Assembly (NCBI RefSeq): GCF_030580955.1
Contig: NZ_JAUQON010000003.1
Coordinates: 434,001 to 498,000, forward strand
Source of the DNA: Hymenobacter convexus
Lineage (GTDB): Bacteria; Bacteroidota; Bacteroidia; Cytophagales; Hymenobacteraceae
Reading direction: 5' to 3'
Length of the DNA stretch: 64,000 bases
The notes beneath the pieces are model-generated. The model saw only the letters and a program-made list of their open reading frames with translations, had not been told where the DNA came from and did not search any database. Made by a program: the position numbers and the translations under genes. Positions 8,950 to 16,551 of the stretch are shown piece after piece. Within the stretch, counting starts at the first letter, position 1, and each line of letters opens with the position of its first letter.

Positions 8950-10386
8950 ATGAAAACCAAGCCTCTTTTTCTCTTCTGTCTCACGCTGTTTCTCCCGCTG
9001 CTGAGCCACGCCCAGCTACGCCTGGCCTCGCTCTTCACCGACAACATGGTGATGCAGCAGCAAGCCGAGTGCGCCGTGTGGGGCTGGGCCAAAGCCGGCA
9101 GCAGCATCACCGTCAGCCCGAGCTGGGGCAAGCAGCAATACATTGCCCAAACCGATGCGGCCGGCAAATGGCGGCTGAAAGTGAAAACGCCCACCGCCAG
9201 CAGCACGCCTTATGAGCTGACCATCAGCGGCGACGGGCCGGTCACGAAGCTGAAGAACGTGTTGGTGGGCGAAGTCTGGCTTTGCGGTGGTCAGTCGAAC
9301 ATGGAGATGCCGATGAAGGGCTTCAAAGGCCAGCCGGTGCTGGGCTCCAATGAGGCCATTCTGCACTCGCGCAACGACCAACTACGCCTCTACACCGTGC
9401 CCCGCTCGTCCGTCACGGAGCCGCAGGACAACAGCAAGCCCTCGCCCTGGCGCGTGGCCGAGCCCGAGGCGGTAAGCAATTTCAGCGCGACGGCCTACTA
9501 CTTCGGGCGCCTGCTACAGGAGCAGCTGCGCGTGCCCGTGGGCCTGCTGCATTGCAGCTACAGCGGCTCCTTCATCGAAGCCTGGATGGACGCCGAGAAC
9601 CTGCGGCAGTTTGCCGGCGTGAAGATTCCGGCCAAGGGCGACACCATCAAGCTGGTGAGCCGCACGGCCACCACTTTGTACAACGGCATGCTGCACCCCA
9701 TTGAAAGCTATGGCATTAAGGGCGCCATTTGGTACCAGGGCGAGTCGAACTACGACCGGCCCGATGAGTACGAGAAGCTTTTTGCGGCCATGGTGAAACA
9801 GTGGCGCACGAAGTGGGGCATGGGCGATTTCCCCTTCTACTACGCCCAGATTGCGCCCTTTGACTACACCCGCACCTCCAGGAACAAGGGCGGCAAATAC
9901 AACTCGGCATTCATCCGCGACGCCCAGCGCAAACTGCAGGACCAGGTGCCCAACACCGCCATGGCCGTGCTGCTCGACGTGGGCGAGGAAACCAGCATTC
10001 ATCCCATGCGCAAGGAACCCGGCGGTACCCGCCTGGCCCTGCTGGCCCTGGCCCAGACTTACGGCCAGAAAGGCTTCGGCGCGCTTAGCCCGAGTTATGA
10101 GTCGCTGACGGTGAAAGACAACACGGCTACGGTGCGCTTCAAGAACTCGCCCATGGGCATGACCAGCTTCGGGCAGGAGCTGACAGGCTTTGAAATCGCC
10201 GGGGCCGACCAGAAATGGTACCCGGCCACGGCTAAAATTTCAGGCAGCGTCATCAACGTTTCTGCCGAGGCGGTGAAGGCGCCGGTGGCAGTGCGCTACG
10301 CGTTTCAGGACTTTACGCGCGCCACGCTGTTCAGTAATGAGGGGCTGCCTGTGTCGTCGTTTCGCACGGATGATTGGACGCAATGA
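8950..10386 (+). CDS. Sialate O-acetylesterase-like SGNH esterase, exported
   Basis: A 478-residue exported protein with signal peptide ending SHAQ. It opens with the family's LASLFTDNMVMQQ and VWGWA motifs, then GGQSNMEM with the nucleophile Ser116, an IWYQGESN block, and IHPMRKEPGGTRLAL with the likely catalytic His351. The family removes O-acetyl groups from sugars. In a pectin locus it is more likely to deacetylate side-chain residues than sialic acid (inference). Its stop overlaps the next start as ATGA, indicating translational coupling with the DUF5703-type gene. Confidence 0.87.
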   Translation: MKTKPLFLFCLTLFLPLLSHAQLRLASLFTDNMVMQQQAECAVWGWAKAGSSITVSPSWGKQQYIAQTDAAGKWRLKVKTPTASSTPYELTISGDGPVTKLKNVLVGEVWLCGGQSNMEMPMKGFKGQPVLGSNEAILHSRNDQLRLYTVPRSSVTEPQDNSKPSPWRVAEPEAVSNFSATAYYFGRLLQEQLRVPVGLLHCSYSGSFIEAWMDAENLRQFAGVKIPAKGDTIKLVSRTATTLYNGMLHPIESYGIKGAIWYQGESNYDRPDEYEKLFAAMVKQWRTKWGMGDFPFYYAQIAPFDYTRTSRNKGGKYNSAFIRDAQRKLQDQVPNTAMAVLLDVGEETSIHPMRKEPGGTRLALLALAQTYGQKGFGALSPSYESLTVKDNTATVRFKNSPMGMTSFGQELTGFEIAGADQKWYPATAKISGSVINVSAEAVKAPVAVRYAFQDFTRATLFSNEGLPVSSFRTDDWTQ

Positions 10387-12713
10387 GCAGGCCCGCACTC
10401 TTTATGTTCTGGTTAGGCTTACTTGCCATCTTCACGGCCAAGGCCCAAAAACCCGCGACACAAAGTGCCGAGCTAGCGGCCTGCAATATCACCTGGACAT
10501 CCCAAAGCAAAAATGCCGGCGAATCCATGCCCTGCGGCGGCGGCGACATTGGCCTGAACGTGTGGGCCGAAAATGGCGACGTGCTGTTCTACATCGCCCG
10601 TAGCGGCACGTTCGATGAGAACAATTCGCTGCTCAAACTGGGCCGGGTGCGCCTGCATCTCACGCCCAACCCGTTCGACCAAGGCAGTTTCATACAGGAA
10701 TTGGCCCTGCAAACCAGCGACGTGACGCTCACCGGCAAAGTGGGCCAAACCACGGCCCGGGTGCATGTGTGGGTCGAGGTGCATAGGCCCGTTGTGCACG
10801 TCGAAATCAGCAGCAATGCCCGGCTGAGTGCCGAGGCCAGCTACGAAAGCTGGCGCTTTGCCGACCGCACGTTGAAGGGCAAGGAAAACAACCAGAATTC
10901 CTACAAATGGGCGCCGCAAGGCGTCGTCAGAACCCGGCACGACAGCATCGGGGTCCGCAAGCAGGGCATCGAGTTCTTCCACCAGAACCGGGCCCAAACG
11001 GTGTTCGACGTGGCCATGCAGCAACAGGGACTGGCCGGGGTGAAAGACCAGCTTTACAACCCACTCCACCAGCTGGTTTTTGGTGGCGCGATGCAGGGTT
11101 CGAATATGCGCCCGGCCGGCACCACCGCTGGCCAGTACCTCAACACCCCCTACCACGGATGGAAGCTGCGGAGCCAGGCCCCGGCCCGCACGCATTCTCT
11201 GGTGGTGGCGCTGCACACGGCCACCACGCCCACCGTGCCGCAGTGGCAGCAGGAACTGGGGCAGACGCTCGCCGCTGCCCGGCAAAACCCCAAGGCTGCC
11301 CGCCAGCGCACCTTGGCCTGGTGGCGCGACTACTGGCAGCGCAGCTTCATCTACATTCAGCCGGATAGGGCTTTGGGGAGTACCCCGGAATGGCAGGCGG
11401 GCCGCAATTACCAGCTTATGCGGTATATGCTGGGCTGTAACGCCTTCGGCCAATGGCCTACCAAGTTCAACGGCGGCCTCTTCACCTACGACCCGGTGCT
11501 GACGGATTCCACGCTAAAGTTCACGCCTGATTTCCGCAACTGGGGCGGCGGCACCCACACCGCCCAAAACCAGCGCCTCGTGTACTGGCCCATGCTGAAA
11601 AACGGCGATTTCGACCTGCTGAAACCGCAGTTCGATTTCTACCTCCGGCTCCTGAAAAACGCCGAATTGCGCAGCCAGACCTACTGGCAGCACCCCGGCG
11701 CTTGCTTCACCGAGCAGCTCGAGAACTTTGGCCTCCCCAATCCGGCCGAATACAACTGGAAACGCCCCGCTAGCTTCGACAAAGGACTGGAATACAACGC
11801 CTGGCTCGAATACGAGTGGGATACCGTGCTGGAATTTTGCCTGATGATGCTCGAAACCGAGCGCTACGCCGGCCAAGACGTAGCGGCGTACCTGCCCTTC
11901 ATCGAAAGCTGCCTTACCTTTTTCGACGAGCACTACCAGTACCTGGCCCGCCAGCGCGGCGCCAAGGCGCTTGACGGTGCGGGCCATCTGGTGCTCTACC
12001 CCGGCTCGGGGGCCGAAACCTACAAGATGACCTACAATTCCACGGCCACCATCACGGGCCTGCGCACGGTGCTCGCGCGCCTGCTGGCCCTGCCGCCACC
12101 ATATGGCACTACTGCCCAGCGCCAGCAATGGACCGCCATACTGGGCCGCATTCCGGCCATAAGCTTCCGCGAAAGCCAGGGCCGCCCCACCATTGCCCCC
12201 GCCAAATCCTGGGAGCGCCTCAACAACACCGAAAGCCCGCAGCTCTACCCGGTGTTTCCTTGGGGAGTTTACGGCGTAGGCAAAGCCGGCCTCGACACGG
12301 CCCGCAATACCTATCTGTACGATGCGGACGTGCAGAAATTCCGCAGCCACGTGGGCTGGAAGCAGCACAACATCTTCGCCGCCCGCCTCGGCCTCACCGC
12401 CGAAGCCGCCGAACTCACCGTAAAGAAGCTGCAGGATTCCGGCCGCCGCTTCCCCGCCTTCTGGGGGCCGGGCTACGACTGGGCACCCGACCACAACTGG
12501 GGCGGCTCGGGCATGATTGGCTTGCAGGAAATGCTGCTGCAAACGGATGGGCGCAAAATCATTCTACTCCCCGCCTGGCCCCGGAACTGGGACGTGCATT
12601 TCAAGCTGCACGCGCCGTATCAGACGACCGTAGAAGCCGTGGTGAAGGATGGGAAGATACAGGAGCTGAAGGTGTGGCCCGAGTCGCGCCGAGCCGATGT
12701 GGTAGTGATGTAG
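10383..12713 (+). CDS. DUF5703-type exported protein with (alpha/alpha)6-like region
   Basis: A 776-residue exported protein. A DUF5703-like N-terminal region (NITWTSQSKNAGESMPCGG, DIGLNVW) follows a signal peptide ending TAKAQ. The C-terminal half has the helical-repeat look of GH95/GH65-type clans (GGTHTAQNQRLVYWPMLKN, YPGSGAETYKMTYNSTAT, AFWGPGYDWAPDHNWGGSG). Acidic residues in these blocks could be catalytic, but none is proven. The ATG at 10383 overlaps the upstream stop; a TTG at 10374 is less likely. The TAG stop (12711-12713) is contributed by an R4 repeat. Its placement in an operon with GH106, GH127 and an acetylesterase marks it as a probable glycosidase of unknown linkage. Confidence 0.75.
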   Translation: MSRPALFMFWLGLLAIFTAKAQKPATQSAELAACNITWTSQSKNAGESMPCGGGDIGLNVWAENGDVLFYIARSGTFDENNSLLKLGRVRLHLTPNPFDQGSFIQELALQTSDVTLTGKVGQTTARVHVWVEVHRPVVHVEISSNARLSAEASYESWRFADRTLKGKENNQNSYKWAPQGVVRTRHDSIGVRKQGIEFFHQNRAQTVFDVAMQQQGLAGVKDQLYNPLHQLVFGGAMQGSNMRPAGTTAGQYLNTPYHGWKLRSQAPARTHSLVVALHTATTPTVPQWQQELGQTLAAARQNPKAARQRTLAWWRDYWQRSFIYIQPDRALGSTPEWQAGRNYQLMRYMLGCNAFGQWPTKFNGGLFTYDPVLTDSTLKFTPDFRNWGGGTHTAQNQRLVYWPMLKNGDFDLLKPQFDFYLRLLKNAELRSQTYWQHPGACFTEQLENFGLPNPAEYNWKRPASFDKGLEYNAWLEYEWDTVLEFCLMMLETERYAGQDVAAYLPFIESCLTFFDEHYQYLARQRGAKALDGAGHLVLYPGSGAETYKMTYNSTATITGLRTVLARLLALPPPYGTTAQRQQWTAILGRIPAISFRESQGRPTIAPAKSWERLNNTESPQLYPVFPWGVYGVGKAGLDTARNTYLYDADVQKFRSHVGWKQHNIFAARLGLTAEAAELTVKKLQDSGRRFPAFWGPGYDWAPDHNWGGSGMIGLQEMLLQTDGRKIILLPAWPRNWDVHFKLHAPYQTTVEAVVKDGKIQELKVWPESRRADVVVM

Positions 12714-12821
12714 CGTGGACTCTGCGAGTCCGCGAAAGAGCAACGCGAGTATTAACGTGAGAACGACTCAGACGCCAGCGACTCGCTGCGCTCGTTCGCG
12801 GACTCGCAGAGTCCACGCTAC
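12710..12821. repeat. Palindromic repeat, family R4, between convergent genes
   Basis: Inverted repeat beginning GTAGCGTGGACTCTGCGAGT and ending ACTCGCAGAGTCCACGCTAC, arms of 25 or more bases. It fills the 111-base gap between two convergent genes and supplies the stop codon of the + strand gene. Position and symmetry suit a bidirectional terminator, although no clear T tract flanks it. Confidence 0.9.
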
Positions 12822-12824
12822 TTG

Positions 12825-14414
12825 CTAATGCCCGTTGAACACTACATACAAGCCCACCATCACCACGGCCAGCGCCGCCCAGAGCAGCCGCACGCGCCGC
12901 GTGGGCCGGGCCAGCACGCCGTAGTCCACGGCCTGCCGGCGCGCCTGGCCCGCTGGGTCCGTCAGTGAAAGCAGTACTGCGGCGATAAACAGCACGGCGA
13001 AAATGAGAAACGACAGTATCAGGTAGTGCGGCCAGAAGCTGTATTTCGCCGAAGGCAGCACCCACAAATACACCACGCCCACGCCCAGGCTGAAGGCCGA
13101 GCCCACCGATAAAATTCCGTTCACCGCCCGCTGCGTGGTACGCCGCCAGAACACCGACAGCAGGAACACCACCGCCAATGGCGGCGCGATGAAGCCCAGC
13201 ACCGCCTGGAAAATATCGAACAGATTCAGCCCTTTCACGCTGTCGATGGCCAGCGCTACCAGCACCGCAAAGCCGCAGCCGACGAGGATGGTGAACCGGC
13301 CCACGGCCTTGATTTGCCGGCTGCTGGCCTGGGGGTTGATGTTGCGGGCGTACACGTCCATCGTAAAAACCGTGCTCAGCGAATTGAGCGAGGAACTGAT
13401 GGTGCCCACCAGCACGGCAATGAGCACCACGATAACCAGGCCCTTCATGCCCGCCGGAAACAGACTGGTCACCATCGTCATGTAGGCTTCGCTGGGGTCT
13501 TTGAGGTGCGGGAACAGGATGAAGCACAGGATGCCGGTGCCGATGAATAGCGGCAGCGACAGGATTTTGAGCCAGCCGATGAAGTTGACGCCCAGCTGGC
13601 CCTGCTCCAGGTTGCGGGCGCCCAGCACCGACTGCACCATGGCCTGGTCGGTGCAGAAGAACGCCACCGCCGACACCGGGTAGCCCAGCAGAATGGCATA
13701 CCACGGGTATTTGGGGTCGGAAGCCGGGTGCAGCAGGTTCCAGTAGTGGCCGGGCACGCCGTGGTACACCTTACTCAGCCCCCCCACTTTCAGCACGCCG
13801 ATGACAGTGAGCGTGAGCGACACGGCAATGAGCAGAATCATCTGGAAAACGTTGACTTTGGCAATGGCCTTGAGCCCGCCCACGAAGGCGAAAAACCCCG
13901 CGAACAGCACCAGCACAATCACCGACTGCCACATCGGAATCCCCAGAATCTGGCGCACCAGGAAGCCGCCCGCAAACAAGCCCAGCGACAGCCACGAAAT
14001 CAGGATTTTAATCAGCGCGTACCAGGCCAGAATGTTCTGAGTGGAGTCGCCGTACTGCCGCCCCATGAAGCCCGGCATGGTGCTCACATTGGCCGCCAAA
14101 TAGCGCGGCGCAAACACCACCGCCAGCAGAAACAGAAACACAAACGCGTACCACTCAAAATTCACCGCCACAATGCCCGTGCTGTAGCCAATCGAGGCAA
14201 AGGCCAGCAGCATCGACGGCCCCACATTCGTGCCCCACATATTGAACCCGATGCTGGCCCAGCCCAACGACTTATTGGCCAGAAAGATGGATTCGTCGGG
14301 TTTTTCGCGCTGCGAAGCGCTGGCCCGAAAGCCAATAACCACGAGGATGACGACGTAGGCCACGACGATGGCGTAGTCCCAGGCCGTGAGGTGGCCGAGT
14401 AAGTTATTACCCAT
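12825..14414 (-). CDS. Sodium:solute symporter (SSS/SGLT family)
   Basis: A 529-residue inner-membrane protein with about 14 hydrophobic segments. It shows the SSS features FLANKSLGWASIGFNMWGTNVGP after the first helix, GGLKAIAKVNVFQM, and SSSLNSLSTVFTMDVY in the conserved sodium-site region. The family couples Na+ entry to import of sugars or related solutes. It is the last gene of a - strand block containing an oxidoreductase, a mutarotase and rhamnosidases, so it probably imports a monosaccharide or short product released in the periplasm. Confidence 0.9.
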   Translation of the reverse strand: MGNNLLGHLTAWDYAIVVAYVVILVVIGFRASASQREKPDESIFLANKSLGWASIGFNMWGTNVGPSMLLAFASIGYSTGIVAVNFEWYAFVFLFLLAVVFAPRYLAANVSTMPGFMGRQYGDSTQNILAWYALIKILISWLSLGLFAGGFLVRQILGIPMWQSVIVLVLFAGFFAFVGGLKAIAKVNVFQMILLIAVSLTLTVIGVLKVGGLSKVYHGVPGHYWNLLHPASDPKYPWYAILLGYPVSAVAFFCTDQAMVQSVLGARNLEQGQLGVNFIGWLKILSLPLFIGTGILCFILFPHLKDPSEAYMTMVTSLFPAGMKGLVIVVLIAVLVGTISSSLNSLSTVFTMDVYARNINPQASSRQIKAVGRFTILVGCGFAVLVALAIDSVKGLNLFDIFQAVLGFIAPPLAVVFLLSVFWRRTTQRAVNGILSVGSAFSLGVGVVYLWVLPSAKYSFWPHYLILSFLIFAVLFIAAVLLSLTDPAGQARRQAVDYGVLARPTRRVRLLWAALAVVMVGLYVVFNGH

Positions 14415-14466
14415 GCAGGAGGGTGGTTTTGGGTGGGATTTGTAGGAGAATTTCGAATCTTCAGAA

Positions 14467-14557
14467 CGTCATGCTGAGCGCAGCCGAAGCATCTCTACCG
14501 CGCAAGTCATCTGATTACTATTGCAGTAGAGGTGCTTCGACTGCGCTCAGCATGACG
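14467..14557. repeat. Palindromic repeat, family R1
   Basis: Inverted repeat beginning CGTCATGCTGAGCGCAGCCG and ending CTGCGCTCAGCATGACG, with core GAAGCATCTCTACCGC. The loop carries CTGATTACTA, a sequence shared with other R1 loops. It lies in the gap between the symporter and the oxidoreductase. Confidence 0.92.
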
Positions 14558-14574
14558 GCCTTAATTCCTTTGGA

Positions 14575-15642
14575 TTAGAGCGACACACCGTGCTCGGCCA
14601 GAAGGTCGCGCACCTTCACCGGCTGGCCGGTGCTCAGCGAGCGGTCCATCGCCTGCAAAAGCGCCACCGTGCCGATGCCTTCCTTCAAGTCCGGATAAGC
14701 CGTAAAATCCTGTTCGATGGAATCGGCGAAATACTCCAGGTAGTTCTGGTATTCGCCGGCGTGGTGGCTCTTGCCTTCGAAGCGGAAATAGTGCTTCAGC
14801 TTGTGCTCCCAGGTGATGAGGCGTTCCTCGCCGGTGCGGTCCGTAATGGCGTAGCGCAGGTCCATGTAGTCGCCCTGGCTGGCGCCCTCGGTGCCGCGCA
14901 GAATGCAGCTCATCTCCGAGTCGCGCGTCACGGGCTGCACGGGGCCGGTGTAGCAGCCGCTCACGCGGGCCACGCGGCCGTCGGTGCTTTTGAAGATGAA
15001 GTGCATGGTATCCTGATGCTTGAGGCCGCCCTTGGCGCCGTTGCTGCTCAGCATGCCGTAGCCCATCACCTCCTCAATGTTGGGCAGGTACCAGCGAATG
15101 AAATCCACCGGGTGGCTGAGGCCGCCGTAGAGCCATTTGAAGGCGTTTTCCAAGGACCAGCCTTTTTCCAGAAACCAGCGGTGGTCGGCGTGATAGTAGG
15201 CTTCGATGGTGATAAGCTCGCCGATGAGGCCGGCTTCGTAGTCGGCGCGCTGGCGCTTCATGGGCTCAAAAAACCGCGAGCTTTGGCCTACGAACAACTT
15301 TTTGCCCGAAGTCCGGCTTAGCTCCAGCAGCTCGTTGGCTTTGGCCAGGTCGTCAATAAACGGCTTGGTGCAGACGACGTGCTTGCCGGCCCGCAGTGCC
15401 TGGGCTACGTGCTGGGCGTGCAGGTGGTCGGGCGTGTAGATGGCCACAGCGTCGATTTCCGGGTCATCAAGCAGGTCCTGGTACTGGGTGGTATAGTGGG
15501 GGAAGTTGAATTCCTCGGCGCGATGGCGGCACAGGTCTTCGTTGCGGTCGCAGATGGTTTTGAGCGTCCATTTCGGGCTGTTCAGGGCGGCCGACATGGT
15601 GCTCCGGCCTTCGCCGAGGCCCAGGATTCCGAGAGTAAGCAT
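14575..15642 (-). CDS. Gfo/Idh/MocA family oxidoreductase
   Basis: A 355-residue cytoplasmic NAD(P)-dependent dehydrogenase. GLGEGRS near residues 8-14 forms the dinucleotide loop, and CTKPF replaces the usual EKP while keeping the catalytic-type lysine. Later blocks (EAYYHADHRWF, YGGLSHPVDFIRWYLP) resemble the C-terminal alpha/beta domain of the family. It is not a close copy of the oxidoreductase at 148 and so probably acts on a different sugar. It lies between an exported mutarotase and an Na+ symporter. Confidence 0.9.
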   Translation of the reverse strand: MLTLGILGLGEGRSTMSAALNSPKWTLKTICDRNEDLCRHRAEEFNFPHYTTQYQDLLDDPEIDAVAIYTPDHLHAQHVAQALRAGKHVVCTKPFIDDLAKANELLELSRTSGKKLFVGQSSRFFEPMKRQRADYEAGLIGELITIEAYYHADHRWFLEKGWSLENAFKWLYGGLSHPVDFIRWYLPNIEEVMGYGMLSSNGAKGGLKHQDTMHFIFKSTDGRVARVSGCYTGPVQPVTRDSEMSCILRGTEGASQGDYMDLRYAITDRTGEERLITWEHKLKHYFRFEGKSHHAGEYQNYLEYFADSIEQDFTAYPDLKEGIGTVALLQAMDRSLSTGQPVKVRDLLAEHGVSL

Positions 15643-15674
15643 TGGGGGTTAATTAGGAGTCTTGAATTACTACC

Positions 15675-15770
15675 TGTCCTGCTGAGCGCAGCCGAAGCAT
15701 CTCTACCGCTTCGTTGCAGCCAATTGAATTGCTGCTGCGATAGGGATGCTTCGACAAGCTCAGCAGGACG
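15675..15770. repeat. Palindromic repeat, family R1 (CCTGCTGAG variant)
   Basis: Inverted repeat with outer sequence GTCCTGCTGAGC and GCTCAGCAGGAC in place of the usual CATGCTGAG. The right arm has CTTCGACAAGCTCAGC, so the arms differ in the middle. A run of eight T follows the right end on the + strand, which would make a terminator for + strand transcripts although both neighbours are on the - strand. Confidence 0.85.
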
Positions 15771-15786
15771 TTTTTTTTGAATAAGC

Positions 15787-16551
15787 CTATCTTTTGACTG
15801 ACACTTGTTGCTTCGTCAACACCGGCTTCAGAAACACCCAGACTTCGCCCGGCTTGGTACCAGGCAGGCCTGTCTGGTACTGCTTCATCAGCGCGTTCCA
15901 GTCGTCCACGCGTGGGTTATTCAGCGACGTTTTCGGGTTCAGCTCATCCAGACTGGCACCGTGCGGAATGCTGATAACCAGCATCAGCTGCCGGCCCTGC
16001 CGAAACACCAGCAGCTGCTGAAAGCTGGCGTTGCAGAAGCCCTGCGCCACTTCCGGCCACTTTTGAAACTGCGTGGCGTGGTGGTTCAGGTACTCCTGCT
16101 GCTGCTTCGGGTCTTTGACTAAGTTGGCCGTCAGGATGATGTTGTCCCACTGGTTGGCGGTGGTTTTATCGGCGCAGTAATGGCGGTCGAATTTGTAGAA
16201 CGGCGCGGGATAATACTTCACCTCATCACCTGCGTAAACGGCAGCCAGATTCTTTTGAAAGGCTTGGATGTTCGCCGCTTTACCATAGGCGATAAGGTGG
16301 TTTTGCCAGCGGTACACAGCCGTAGTCGGCACCTGGTATTTGCGGCACAGTTTCAGCAAGCTTTCAGTTGCAACTGGCGCTTTGCCGGGGCCAATAACTT
16401 CCACTACGGCCATCTTTTCGCCGGCTTGCGCGTGGGATAGCAATGGCAGTAACCACAAAAGCAGGCTGAGCAGGCGACGGTTCCCGCAGAGGAACGCAGA
16501 GGTTTTTAGCGCCTTCCTTCGGTTCGCGGAGGTACGCAGTGGTCGTTCCAT
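15787..16551 (-). CDS. Exported L-rhamnose mutarotase-like protein
   Basis: A 254-residue exported protein related to L-rhamnose mutarotase (RhaM/DUF718). The C-terminal half (ILTANLVKDPKQQQEYLNHH, KWPEVAQGF, LMLVISIP) matches the mutarotase pattern of a conserved His with a WPEV segment, and the N-terminal half looks like a degenerate second copy. Mutarotases interconvert anomers of rhamnose released by rhamnosidases; the GH78 gene is directly upstream. The ATG at 16551 overlaps the GH78 TGA as TGATG. Between the start and the hydrophobic core (LLSLLLWLLPLLSHAQ) lie about 25 residues encoded by a pair of direct repeats, giving an unusually long, basic n-region. No other start is available. 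Confidence 0.75.
   Translation of the reverse strand: MERPLRTSANRRKALKTSAFLCGNRRLLSLLLWLLPLLSHAQAGEKMAVVEVIGPGKAPVATESLLKLCRKYQVPTTAVYRWQNHLIAYGKAANIQAFQKNLAAVYAGDEVKYYPAPFYKFDRHYCADKTTANQWDNIILTANLVKDPKQQQEYLNHHATQFQKWPEVAQGFCNASFQQLLVFRQGRQLMLVISIPHGASLDELNPKTSLNNPRVDDWNALMKQYQTGLPGTKPGEVWVFLKPVLTKQQVSVKR
16479..16542. repeat. Direct repeat pair inside the 5' end of the mutarotase gene
   Basis: Two related copies, 16479-16502 (GGTTCCCGCAGAGG…GCAGAGG) and 16521-16542 (GGTTCGCGGAGG…GCAGTGG), spaced 42 bases apart start to start. The pattern (GGTTC-GCGGAGG-ACGCAGNGG) is unlike the palindromic families here. The pair encodes most of the n-region of the exported mutarotase-like protein. Confidence 0.75.
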
